Positions 1 to 7,715 of a stretch of 58,654 nucleotides of DNA are shown here, piece after piece. The stretch is from the NCBI GenBank assembly GCA_003524305.1, contig DQHW01000042.1, positions 105,257 through 163,910 on the forward strand, written 5' to 3'. Below the pieces are notes generated by a model. That model worked only from the letters and a program-made list of their open reading frames with translations, did not search any database and had not been told where the DNA came from. This DNA comes from Anaerolineaceae bacterium (GTDB taxonomy: Bacteria > Chloroflexota > Anaerolineae > Anaerolineales > Anaerolineaceae). Each line of letters opens with the position of its first letter. The stretch's first letter is position 1. The translations under genes and the position numbers were made by a program.

Positions 1-305
1 TCATGAACCTCCCCTACCAATCCATTTATCTCAATAATGCCATGAAAATGGTTCGGCATAACGATGGCAGAACTAATGGATATTTGTGGGAAACGTACAG
101 AAAGATTTTTCCAAGTGTGCCAAACAACCAATCCAAATTCGTTGCATTGCATATGTTCGTGATAAATTTCACCAAAAAGATGTTCTTTGTGGCGAGTGCA
201 TATAGTAATGAAATAGGCACCAATTGCTGAGTAATCGGCATCAGGATGCCTGAGAGAATTTAATCGACGTGGCTGGGTTTCCCTTGAAAGATTTTGTTTA
301 TCCAA
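1..305 (-). CDS. IS200-like / RAYT-type transposase, N-terminal part (runs off the left edge)
   Basis: Minus-strand reading frame opening at a TTG at 305, preceded by AAAGGGGA, and open to the window edge. It reads YSAIGAYFITICTRHKEHLFGEI, then a W..L..RFP stretch, then VMPNHFHGIIEINGLVGEVH. The MPNHFHGI box carries the paired metal-binding histidines of Y1 (HUH) transposases, and the whole N-terminus is typical of REP-associated tyrosine transposases. The catalytic tyrosine would lie beyond the window. The last visible codons (LVGEVHE) are encoded by half of the palindrome found intact at 364-401, so the gene seems to contain a copy of its own associated repeat. Whether it is active cannot be judged. 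Confidence 0.8.
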   Translation of the reverse strand, partial: MDKQNLSRETQPRRLNSLRHPDADYSAIGAYFITICTRHKEHLFGEIYHEHMQCNEFGLVVWHTWKNLSVRFPQISISSAIVMPNHFHGIIEINGLVGEVH

Positions 306-363
306 TAAATCCCCTTTGAATCAACTAAAAAATATCTGATATTCATATTTTATATCTATTCAA

Positions 364-401
364 AAATCGTAGGGGAGGTTCATGAACCTCCCCTACGATT
401 T
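364..401. repeat. REP-like perfect 38-bp palindrome
   Basis: The two 19-base arms are exact reverse complements: arm 364-382 ends in GGGGAGGTTCA and arm 383-401 begins TGAACCTCCCC, with no spacer. The 14-base half TGAACCTCCCCTAC recurs at 4-17 inside the transposase frame, and a degenerate half (GTGAACCGCCCCTAC) lies at 411-425. It sits between the transposase start and the 3' end of ackA, as expected for a REP element mobilised by a RAYT. Confidence 0.8.
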
Positions 402-458
402 AATCTGAATGTGAACCGCCCCTACATGGGTTTTCAAATACACAATTCTCTTCGGGGG

Positions 459-1652
459 TTATTTTTGTTTCAACACTTCATCCAAAATCACGCGCTCTTC
501 ATCGGTTTGCATGACCAGCAGTTTGACCGCGGATTCATCGTCGTGGATCCAGGTCACGGCGTTGGGTTCAGCCTTGCGGTTGGCAGAGCGGTCGAGGATC
601 ACGCCCAGGCTCTCGGCATCGGTGCAAACGGCCTCACGCAAACGCCATGAAGTAACGCCGATCTCGTCGGTAAAAACAATGGCATCCGCGCCGTTGAGCA
701 GCCAGCTAAATGCGCCCAGGTAATGCCTCAGACGCATCACGTAGACTTCGTAGGCGGTCAGACAGTTCTTATCACCGCCCCCGGCTTTTTCGATCACTTC
801 CGCCAGGTTGGATGAATAACCCGAAAGCCCGATCAGCCCTGATTGGGTGTTAAGAATCTTTTCAATCTCATCCGCGGAATTACCCTTGCGCATCATATCA
901 ATCAAAATACCGGGGTCAATATCGCCGCAGCGGGTCGACATGACCAACCCGGCCAGCGGCGAGTAGCCCATCGAAGTATCAAGCGTGCGCCCTTCTGAAA
1001 ATGCCGTGACAGAGGAGCCGCCCGTGCCCAAATGGCAGATGATCAGTTTAACCTGGTCGAGCGGTTTTTCGAGAAGTTCGGCCGCTTTGGCTGACACATA
1101 CTGGCAGGAGATGCCGTGAAAGCCGTACTTATGGTATCCGTTTTTCTCAGCCAGTTCACTCGGAAGCGCATAAGTGCGGGCTTCTTCTGACATGCTGGCA
1201 TGGAAGGCGGTATCAAAAACGGCGTATTGCGGTGCATCAGGCAGGTAGGCGTGGCACATCTCGATCACGCCGAAAGCATTGGGGTTGTGAGTCGGTGCAA
1301 GTGGAAAGCAAGCGCGCAGGTCGGCAAGCGTGCCGGTGTCAATCAGGGTCGTCTTGGTGAAAAGATCCCCGCCGTGTACAAAGCGGTGGCCGACAGCATC
1401 CACTTTAATTTTGTTTTCCTGCAATATCTGAATGACCTTTTTGGCCACTTGCTTATGCGTGATGCTCGAGGCTTTGTTAACGCCGTTCTTTTCATTCACA
1501 TGCCAGGTGAGTTTCGGTCCGGCGCTTGAGGGTGATTCCACGGCGGTGGCCAGGAAATTGGCAATCGTCAGCGGTTCAGCCTGGTTGTTGTTAACCTGGT
1601 AAAGCCTCGCACATTGCGAGGAACTGCCGCAATTAAATATTAGAATGTTCAT
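459..1652 (-). CDS. ackA: Acetate/propionate-family kinase
   Basis: 397 residues, the usual acetate kinase length. The enzyme interconverts acetyl phosphate + ADP and acetate + ATP, giving substrate-level ATP in fermenters. Visible motifs: N-terminal ILIFNCGSSS; GHRFVHGG with the substrate Arg; AVFDTAFHASM with the catalytic Asp and His; KYGFHG; CHLGTGGS phosphate loop; TRCGDIDPGIL; and TDEER near the C-terminus. Some boxes deviate slightly from the textbook form (CHLGTGGS for CHLGNGAS), so a related short-chain acid kinase is possible. No phosphotransacetylase gene lies next to it. It is transcribed divergently from the TetR gene at 1791. Confidence 0.9.
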   Translation of the reverse strand: MNILIFNCGSSSQCARLYQVNNNQAEPLTIANFLATAVESPSSAGPKLTWHVNEKNGVNKASSITHKQVAKKVIQILQENKIKVDAVGHRFVHGGDLFTKTTLIDTGTLADLRACFPLAPTHNPNAFGVIEMCHAYLPDAPQYAVFDTAFHASMSEEARTYALPSELAEKNGYHKYGFHGISCQYVSAKAAELLEKPLDQVKLIICHLGTGGSSVTAFSEGRTLDTSMGYSPLAGLVMSTRCGDIDPGILIDMMRKGNSADEIEKILNTQSGLIGLSGYSSNLAEVIEKAGGGDKNCLTAYEVYVMRLRHYLGAFSWLLNGADAIVFTDEIGVTSWRLREAVCTDAESLGVILDRSANRKAEPNAVTWIHDDESAVKLLVMQTDEERVILDEVLKQK

Positions 1653-1735
1653 GGGGGAGCCTTTCTTGAATGCTGTTGCCCTTTCATTGTATCCTATCTG
1701 GTGCCAAAGCGGCGCGTGACATTCGGCATAACTGT

Positions 1736-1764
1736 TTGACTTTCTTAATTATACGGTGTATATT
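1736..1764 (+). promoter_or_regulatory. Promoter with internal operator-like palindrome (TetR gene)
   Basis: TTGACT (1736-1741) and TATATT (1759-1764) are separated by 17 bases. The palindrome TATACGGTGTATA (1750-1762) fills the spacer and overlaps the -10 box, a position typical for TetR autorepression. The start codon at 1791 follows after a short leader with AGGAG. Confidence 0.6.
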
Positions 1765-1790
1765 TACAAGGTGTTATTCAGGAGACTTTC

Positions 1791-2453
1791 ATGGGAAGAC
1801 CCATCCGCACTGAACCGTACGACCTGGGTGCAGCCGTCAAGGCCGAAGCCTGGAAGCTGATCACCGAACAAGGCGCCGATGCCGTTGCCCTTCGCGCCAT
1901 CGCTCGCGCCCTCAACATCACGGCACCTGCCATTTACAACTACTTTACGAGCCGTGAAGAGCTGATTGCAGCGTTGGTTGCCGACGCAGATGCCGACCTG
2001 GGACGCACCCTCACCGAAGCCCACAACCCACATCTGGATGATGACGCAGACGTTCAGCTCAGGGTGGTCTGCCAGGCTTACCGACGTTGGGCTGTCGAGA
2101 ATCCGCAGCGCTACCTGCTCTTTTTCGCGTTACAATCGGAGGCACCCCAGGCTGAAGTCTCACCCACCCTGGTTGCGCTGATCGGCATTCTCAATATGGC
2201 CGACACAGGCGGACGGTTGAAAAAAGAAGAAAAGCTTACCCTGCCGCCTGGTTTGAGCAGTTTGCTTTCTGAGTGGAAAGTTAAATTCGAAGTCGAAAAC
2301 GATTTCGTGCTCTACCTGGCCTATATCATGTGGAGCCGTCTGCACGGTCTGATCCTCAATGAGATCGGAAGGCGATATCCGCCTTACATCAAAGATGCGG
2401 GCGAGCTCTTCAGGCTGGAAGTCAAGACCATGATCTACCAGTATCTTAATTAA
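1791..2453 (+). CDS. TetR-family regulator with WHG-type C-terminal domain
   Basis: 220 residues. Residues about 15-65 form a TetR helix-turn-helix (RAIARALNITAPAIYNYFTSREELIAAL), with the usual IYNYF recognition helix. The C-terminal part holds MWSRLHGLILNEIG, the WxRxHG signature of the WHG effector-binding domain. The start is set by CAGGAG seven bases upstream. The gene is divergent from ackA and alone in its transcription unit, so self-regulation through the palindrome at 1750-1762 is likely; the ligand is unknown. Confidence 0.88.
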   Translation: MGRPIRTEPYDLGAAVKAEAWKLITEQGADAVALRAIARALNITAPAIYNYFTSREELIAALVADADADLGRTLTEAHNPHLDDDADVQLRVVCQAYRRWAVENPQRYLLFFALQSEAPQAEVSPTLVALIGILNMADTGGRLKKEEKLTLPPGLSSLLSEWKVKFEVENDFVLYLAYIMWSRLHGLILNEIGRRYPPYIKDAGELFRLEVKTMIYQYLN

Positions 2454-3164
2454 GTACCTTTATCTCACCCGGAGTCGCGGAGATCGCGGAGAAAATCTTT
2501 TTTTGGATAAAACCCAAAATATTAAAAACTATTAACCACGAAATACACAAAAAACACTAAAAGGAAAGGCAACAAACAAAACCTTTTTCTCACGCAGAGG
2601 CGCAGAGATCGCGGAGAAAATCTATTTTATAAAACCTATAATCTTATAAACATTTTAATCACGAAATACACAGTCCCTTTCACTTCGTTCGGGGACGCAC
2701 AGACCACGAAGTCTCTAAGTTCTTGTGATAAAACCTATCTCTCGCACACTTGCCCAGGCTGCAAGTGCCAGGGAAGGCGCAGAGACCGCAAAGAAAAGTA
2801 TTTTTTAAAAAACGAAAAACAATTTTTACATAAATTAGCATATTAACACACGAATTACACGAAATTAAGTGCAAATGCACCATAATGTTATTATTGAAAA
2901 ATCAATATGATTGGATTTTAATATTTGGTTTTCTTTTAGTGTTTTTGATGTTTTTCGTGGTAATTATTTTGAAAAAACTAACGTGCGAACCACACTAAAA
3001 AAGAAGTGCTTATCAACCAAAATGCTTTAGAAATTTCAACATGATTGGATTTTTTTATTTGGTTTTCCTTTAGTGTTTTTAGTGTGTTTCGTGGTTAATA
3101 GAATTAAACATACTACTACACAGAAGGTACTTTAAGAAAAAAGCTCGAAAGGTAAAACACAACA
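2454..3164. repeat. Intergenic cluster of degenerate direct and inverted repeats
   Basis: About 710 bases without a gene. Three direct, decaying copies of one unit begin near 2463, 2587 and 2773; each has a CGCAGAGGCGCAGAGA-like block, an A/T-rich spacer, and a CACGAAATACAC-like tail. From about 2906 the complement of the tail appears twice (about 2906-2963 and 3039-3099), both reading GGTTTTC.TTTAGTGTTTTT and then TTTCGTGGT. The middle copy is interrupted by CTTTCACTTCGTTCGGGGAC (2677-2696). No convincing open frame is present. This is typical inactive intergenic repeat material. Confidence 0.7.
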
Positions 3165-4013
3165 ATGCTGCCCGCGACAAACTTGTTAGGTATCATCATG
3201 GCATTCTCATCGGCCCTGGTTTGGGGCAGTGCGGATTTCACCGGCGGCATGGCCACCCGGCGGCGCGATCAATACCAGGTGGTGATGATGTCGGCCCTAT
3301 CCGGGCTGGCGCTTTTGGTGATCGCCGCGTTGGTCTTTGGTGAAAGCTTCCCTACATGGAACGGCATATTCTGGGCAGCACTGGCCGGTCTGGCCGGTGC
3401 TGTAGGTATCGCATCGCTCTATAAAGGACTCTCCATTGGTGAATCCGCGGTGGTGGCGCCCACCTCGGCTGTGATCGGAGCAGGCCTGCCGGTGGCGTTT
3501 GGCTTCCTCATGGAGGGATTACCCGATCTGCTGCGACTGGTGGGCTTCGTGCTGGCCTTCGCCGGCATCTGGATCGTCTCGCAAACCTCCACAGAAAAGA
3601 CTGGTGACCACCGCAAAGGTTTTTTACTGGCGGTGATCGGGGGTCTCGGTTTTGCCGGTTTTATGATCTGCATATCGCGCGTGGATTCCGCGAAGGTGTT
3701 TACCCCTCTGATCGTGTCGCGATCCATGGTGGTGCTTGCCGCGCTAATTATTCTCAAATTCAACAAAACAGGCTTCCCGGCAGTGCGCGGCAATTGGATC
3801 TGCCTGCTGACCGGTGTGCTGGATGCGGGCGGCAATATCCTCTTCATGCTGGCCAAACACTTTACCCGCCTGGATACTGCTGTGGTGTTATCATCACTTT
3901 ATCCCGCGGCCACGGTGATCCTCACCGGGCTTATACTCAAGGAGCATATTTCGCTTAAGCAATGGATCGGGGTGATCGTCTGCCTGGCAGCCATCATATT
4001 GATCACGTTATAA
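3165..4013 (+). CDS. EamA/DMT-family permease
   Basis: 282 residues, almost all hydrophobic, arranged as two halves of about five membrane helices each, the duplicated EamA layout of drug/metabolite transporters. The first helix reads FSSALVWGSADFTGG; the second half starts near residue 150 (FLLAVIGGLGFAGFMI) and ends with the usual LKEHISLKQWIGVIVCLAAIIL. It would act in the cytoplasmic membrane as an exporter; the substrate cannot be read from sequence. The ATG at 3165 has a distant GAAAGG; the in-frame ATG at 3198 is an alternative. Confidence 0.85.
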   Translation: MLPATNLLGIIMAFSSALVWGSADFTGGMATRRRDQYQVVMMSALSGLALLVIAALVFGESFPTWNGIFWAALAGLAGAVGIASLYKGLSIGESAVVAPTSAVIGAGLPVAFGFLMEGLPDLLRLVGFVLAFAGIWIVSQTSTEKTGDHRKGFLLAVIGGLGFAGFMICISRVDSAKVFTPLIVSRSMVVLAALIILKFNKTGFPAVRGNWICLLTGVLDAGGNILFMLAKHFTRLDTAVVLSSLYPAATVILTGLILKEHISLKQWIGVIVCLAAIILITL

Positions 4014-4100
4014 TTCAGACGGAAAATATCCAACTAGATTTAATCCAATCGGAAATCATCTTAAATTTGAAATCATTTATACTTATTATGGTACTAACCC

Positions 4101-4619
4101 ATGCGAATCCTGGCTGAAATCGACCGACATCCCCACGTTCCTCACGAAGGCAAGATCATCTGCCGCGAAGCGGTCAGGGCCGTCATCCTGCGCGGAAGCG
4201 AACTGCTGCTGGTGCATTCAAAAGTCAACGGCGATTACAAATTCCCAGGCGGAGGTGTTCAAGAGGATGAAGACCAGGAATCCGCATTGATCCGCGAAGT
4301 GGCTGAAGAAAGCGGTGGACGCATCACCACCCCACCGCAACCTTTCGGTAAAGTGCAAGAATATGATTTCCCGGCCGAGAAGGAATTCACATCCTTCTGC
4401 ATGACCTCATATTACTACCTGTGTGAAATTGAACCCGTGCTCGGTACTCAACAATTGGATGAATATGAAGCCAGGCTTGGATTTGTGCCCGAATGGGTGA
4501 ACATTGACAAGGCCATTGAGAATAATCAAGCGCTGCTGGCTTCAGACAGAAAAATAGAACGATGGGTGATGCGTGAAACGCGTGTCTTAGAGATTGTTCG
4601 CGACGAACTTATTCATTAA
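4101..4619 (+). CDS. NUDIX hydrolase
   Basis: 172 residues. A complete Nudix box lies near residues 50-72: G, five residues, E, seven residues, then REVAEESG. The core starts CREAVRAVILRGSELLLV and KFPGGGV. Nudix enzymes hydrolyse nucleoside diphosphates linked to another moiety; this substrate is unknown. A TTAAAT / TATTAT pair with 17-base spacing (4061-4089) may be its promoter, which would give a very short leader. It is followed by three same-strand genes at short spacing. Confidence 0.85.
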   Translation: MRILAEIDRHPHVPHEGKIICREAVRAVILRGSELLLVHSKVNGDYKFPGGGVQEDEDQESALIREVAEESGGRITTPPQPFGKVQEYDFPAEKEFTSFCMTSYYYLCEIEPVLGTQQLDEYEARLGFVPEWVNIDKAIENNQALLASDRKIERWVMRETRVLEIVRDELIH

Positions 4620-4663
4620 GCAACCTCATCAAAGAGGCTGCGTATACTATCCCGTGAGGAAAT

Positions 4664-4933
4664 ATGAGCAAAATCATTCCCACCGAAGAACGCATTGAAA
4701 AAGCAAGAAAATTGGTTGAAAAGGCGCGTGAAATCCAGCCGCCTGAAGACGGCGGCTGGATGGATTTTTCATATGCCGCCCAGGTAAAAGATGTGCTGCG
4801 TCAGGCTAATGACCTGATCAAGTTCATCCCCATGACCTCGGGTCCATCTGCAGAACAAAAAGCCGAAGCCGCCCAACTTATGAAAGACATTAAAACTGCT
4901 GAGAAAGAAATCTTACACCGTTCGCTGGCATAA
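4664..4933 (+). CDS. Small helical protein, unknown function
   Basis: 89 residues, charged and mostly helical (EERIEKARKLVEKAREI, then AEQKAEAAQLMKDIKTAEKEI), with a short central segment PPEDGGWMDFSYAAQ. No signal peptide or membrane helix and no recognised motif. A GTGAGG box lies about ten bases upstream of the ATG. It sits 17 bases before the flavodoxin gene, which suggests co-transcription. Confidence 0.65.
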   Translation: MSKIIPTEERIEKARKLVEKAREIQPPEDGGWMDFSYAAQVKDVLRQANDLIKFIPMTSGPSAEQKAEAAQLMKDIKTAEKEILHRSLA

Positions 4934-4950
4934 TTTTATTCGAGGAACAT

Positions 4951-5544
4951 ATGAAAAAAGTATTAGTCACCTATATCACCCATTCAGGAACCACCCGCGA
5001 TGTTGCTGAAGCCATTGCCGAAGAAATCGCCAAAACCGGTTTTGAAGCTCAAGTCATGGAACTCGGAGCGGTAAAAAACACCAATGATTTTGATGCCGTG
5101 GTACTTGGCGCCCCCATGATCATCGGCTGGCACCGAAACGCCTTGAAATACCTCAAATCGCATAAAGCGGAACTAGTCACCAAACCATTGGCTTTGTTTC
5201 TTACCGCCATGAGTCTGACTGAATCACCTAAACCCAAAATGCCAGGTATAGACCTGCACACTGATCAAAAATTGGTCGTTCCACCCCAAAAACCTGGTCA
5301 TATTGGTTTCAAAGAAAGTTTTACCACCTTAAAACATTATCTGACGCCTGTTCTCAAGGCTGCTCCAACCAGCCTAAAAGCACTCGCTTTTTTCGGCGGC
5401 CGGTTGGATATGTACCGCTTGAAATGGTACGATGCTTTGTTTGTCATGCTGGTGGTGGGCGCAAAACCGGGCGAGAAACGCAACTGGCCGGATATCCGTG
5501 CCTGGGGGGCTTCTTTGCCCGCTTTGCTGAAGCTGGACGAATAA
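4951..5544 (+). CDS. Flavodoxin-fold protein (HemG-like)
   Basis: 197 residues. The N-terminus KVLVTYITHSGTTRDVAEAI is the FMN phosphate-binding loop of flavodoxins; FDAVVLGAPMIIGWHRNALKYL and LFLTAMSL match the later flavin-contact loops of the flavodoxin/protoporphyrinogen-oxidase (HemG) family. It probably is a cytosolic FMN-binding electron carrier or oxidoreductase. It overlaps the next gene by one base (TAATG), a sign of translational coupling. Confidence 0.8.
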   Translation: MKKVLVTYITHSGTTRDVAEAIAEEIAKTGFEAQVMELGAVKNTNDFDAVVLGAPMIIGWHRNALKYLKSHKAELVTKPLALFLTAMSLTESPKPKMPGIDLHTDQKLVVPPQKPGHIGFKESFTTLKHYLTPVLKAAPTSLKALAFFGGRLDMYRLKWYDALFVMLVVGAKPGEKRNWPDIRAWGASLPALLKLDE

Positions 5545-5981
5545 TGATCCCGCTGGCACTGCTCGAAAAGCAGCTCAAGCACCTGCCCGAAGACCTGCTG
5601 GATATTGTGATGGAAATCCGCGATATTGTTGAAAGGCTATGCCCAGAGGCTGTCGAACGGCTGGATCGCAACGGCATTGTCTATTATGATGCCAACCGGG
5701 GTGGACCCGTCAAGGCTGGCATCTGTCAGATTCTATTCAAACAAGACTACCTTAGCCTGGAGTTCATCCACGGCGCGTTTCTGCCTGATCCGGCCCATCT
5801 TTTGCACGGAAGCAATCTTTATAAGAAACAAATGCTGTTGGGTGCCTTTAACGATGTGCCGTGGGACGAAGTCACTGCGCTGATCACTGCCTCGGCACAA
5901 TTCGACCCTGCCAGCCTGAACATCCGCGGCGCGGATGGAAAAACCCCCCTTGAAAAATTTCAGGAAAATCAAAAAAATTAG
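5544..5981 (+). CDS. DUF1801-like protein
   Basis: 145 residues from the ATG that overlaps the flavodoxin stop codon. The frame is open further upstream, but that part lies within the flavodoxin gene. The body (GICQILFKQDYLSLEFIHGA, LLHGSNLYKKQMLL, DEVTALITAS) resembles the DUF1801/YdhG group of small alpha+beta proteins, whose function is unknown. Its 3' end overlaps the convergent gene at 5978 by four bases. Confidence 0.6.
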   Translation: MIPLALLEKQLKHLPEDLLDIVMEIRDIVERLCPEAVERLDRNGIVYYDANRGGPVKAGICQILFKQDYLSLEFIHGAFLPDPAHLLHGSNLYKKQMLLGAFNDVPWDEVTALITASAQFDPASLNIRGADGKTPLEKFQENQKN

Positions 5982-6682
5982 AGTGGATTATTTCCTTTTT
6001 CAAGTGAAAAAGCCGAGTCCAGCAAAGTGTTGCCTAGTTTTACAAGTGCATAAATATCCTGCTCCTTATACAAGCGAAGCCCCTGCAACTTGATCTCAAG
6101 CCCGCCTGGAGAGAATTTAACCACCGGCGGCAATTTCATTGGCCAGACGCGCAGTTCATTTTCAAGCTGCTGATCGATTAACTGCTTCGCGATTTCTTCA
6201 CGATTCGTCCACACCATGTAACGGGCCATTAACTCCAGACTGCCCAACTCAACCTGCTGAATGCCCTCGGCGTTTACTGCTTCATCGCCAATCATCACCC
6301 TTAAGAAGACCTGCCTCATCATTTCACCCAGGCCGCCTAAGTTGATTTCGGGTTGGTGAGGACCGATGAGAATTATGCCGTCTTTCATGCACACAGCGCT
6401 GCTGAACCAACGCGTTTGACTGTTCACCGTCGAAGAATTGGAATTGTCAGATGCGTTTTTCGAGGTTAAATTGAGTGCTTCGATCGTCCACTCGCCTTTG
6501 CGCAGCCGCCAACCCGATGAGAGTTGTTCCTCGACGGGTTCATAGCTCCATCCATTCATACCTGCAAGGTGACGCAGAGTTGTTGTTCGTTTCTTTTTTT
6601 GGGCGGCAACCAGCAGAAAAATTACGCCGATCAATACCCCTGTAACCGCTACGACAATCAAGCCGGAAGTTAAATCACTCAT
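5978..6682 (-). CDS. Membrane-anchored protein, unknown function
   Basis: 234 residues. One N-terminal membrane helix (residues about 8-27, LIVVAVTGVLIGVIFLLVAA) is followed by KKKR, so the rest should face the cytoplasm. The soluble part has a pattern like DUF3137-type proteins (NGWSYEPVEEQLSSGWRLRKGEW, then FLRVMIGDEAVNAEGIQ), but I do not recognise a family with confidence. Convergent with the DUF1801-like gene and divergent from the cyclophilin gene. Confidence 0.65.
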   Translation of the reverse strand: MSDLTSGLIVVAVTGVLIGVIFLLVAAQKKKRTTTLRHLAGMNGWSYEPVEEQLSSGWRLRKGEWTIEALNLTSKNASDNSNSSTVNSQTRWFSSAVCMKDGIILIGPHQPEINLGGLGEMMRQVFLRVMIGDEAVNAEGIQQVELGSLELMARYMVWTNREEIAKQLIDQQLENELRVWPMKLPPVVKFSPGGLEIKLQGLRLYKEQDIYALVKLGNTLLDSAFSLEKGNNPL

Positions 6683-6769
6683 CTCTACTCCTCATGGTTT
6701 ATGAATGTGCTATCAGTATAGAATATTCAAACTGACAGTGCAATCTCCACAATTCTGCACACAATGGCA

Positions 6770-6798
6770 TTTACCTTTCTCGACCTTGGCTCTATAAT
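6770..6798 (+). promoter_or_regulatory. Promoter of the cyclophilin gene
   Basis: TTTACC (6770-6775), 17 bases, then a perfect TATAAT (6793-6798). The start codon at 6835 has AGAGGA upstream within the predicted leader. Confidence 0.6.
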
Positions 6799-6834
6799 CT
6801 ACTGAAACAAATTTAATCACCAGAAGAGGAATCC

Positions 6835-7542
6835 ATGGCGAAAAAGCAAATTGAAAAGAAAAAGAATCTTAAACCAGTGATTTACCCGATTGTTATTATT
6901 TTGCTGGCAGTGCTGGCTGTAATTCTGATCATCGTTATGACCCAGAATTCAAAAGCAGAATTGCTCGCCCAATTACCCGAAGAATCTGAAAACCTTGATC
7001 CAATGGCAACCCCCCAGTTGGTGGGCGACAAAAAGTATTCCTCCGCACCTCCGATGCTGATTGATACCACCAAAAAATATACCGCTACTTTCACGCTTGC
7101 CAAAGGCGGCACCTTTACTGTTGAACTTTATGCTAATAAAACCCCGGTGACCGTCAACAGCTTTGTTTTCCTGGCTCGCCAGGGTTACTACGATGGAACC
7201 ACTTTCCACCGCGTGTTGGAAAACTTCATGGCCCAGGGCGGCGACCCCACAGGCACTGGCATGGGGAACCCAGGCTATCAATTTGAATACGAAGACAGCG
7301 GTTACACCTTCGATAAAGAAGGTGTCCTCGCCATGGCGAACTCTGGCGCACAGACTGCAACCAACGGCAGCCAATTTTTCATTACCTTTGGCCCGGCAGA
7401 GTATCTTGACGGCGGATACACCATCTTCGGACAAGTCACCGATGGCATGGGTGTGGTTTACAATATCACCCGCCGCGACCCTGACACCAATCCCGATTTC
7501 GAAGGGGATATGATCGAATCCGTGGTCATCACCGAAGAATAA
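6835..7542 (+). CDS. Membrane-anchored cyclophilin-type peptidyl-prolyl isomerase
   Basis: 235 residues. A lysine-rich start and one membrane helix (about 16-37) anchor the protein; the cyclophilin domain (about 80-233) should lie outside the membrane and catalyse cis-trans isomerisation of prolyl bonds during folding. Diagnostic boxes: FHRVLENFMAQGGDPTGTG, with the catalytic Arg and the FMAQGGD core; GVLAMANSG; NGSQFFIT; and YLDGGYTIFGQV. The gene has its own promoter and a strong terminator and is monocistronic. Confidence 0.93.
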   Translation: MAKKQIEKKKNLKPVIYPIVIILLAVLAVILIIVMTQNSKAELLAQLPEESENLDPMATPQLVGDKKYSSAPPMLIDTTKKYTATFTLAKGGTFTVELYANKTPVTVNSFVFLARQGYYDGTTFHRVLENFMAQGGDPTGTGMGNPGYQFEYEDSGYTFDKEGVLAMANSGAQTATNGSQFFITFGPAEYLDGGYTIFGQVTDGMGVVYNITRRDPDTNPDFEGDMIESVVITEE

Positions 7543-7560
7543 CCTTTATGTCACTGATTG

Positions 7561-7597
7561 CAGCCTCTGATGGATATCCATCAGAGGCTGTTTGATT
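7561..7597 (+). terminator. Intrinsic terminator after the cyclophilin gene
   Basis: A perfect 30-base palindrome (7561-7590; arm CAGCCTCTGATGGAT) followed by TTTGATT. It lies 18 bases after the stop codon. Confidence 0.8.
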
Positions 7598-7622
7598 AAA
7601 AGGAAGCATGAGCTTGTATAAT
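7592..7622 (+). promoter_or_regulatory. Possible promoter for the HhH/HemX-like gene
   Basis: TTGATT (7592-7597) and TATAAT (7617-7622) with a 19-base gap, longer than ideal. It follows directly on the terminator hairpin, and the next gene starts at 7716. Confidence 0.4.
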
Positions 7623-7715
7623 AGAAACAGCTATCAGGCACAATAATTGCATTGATCTTGTTGGTACTTTTATGCAAAATAGAGCGCATTTTTCACTCAA
7701 AGGACAGGTCACAAG

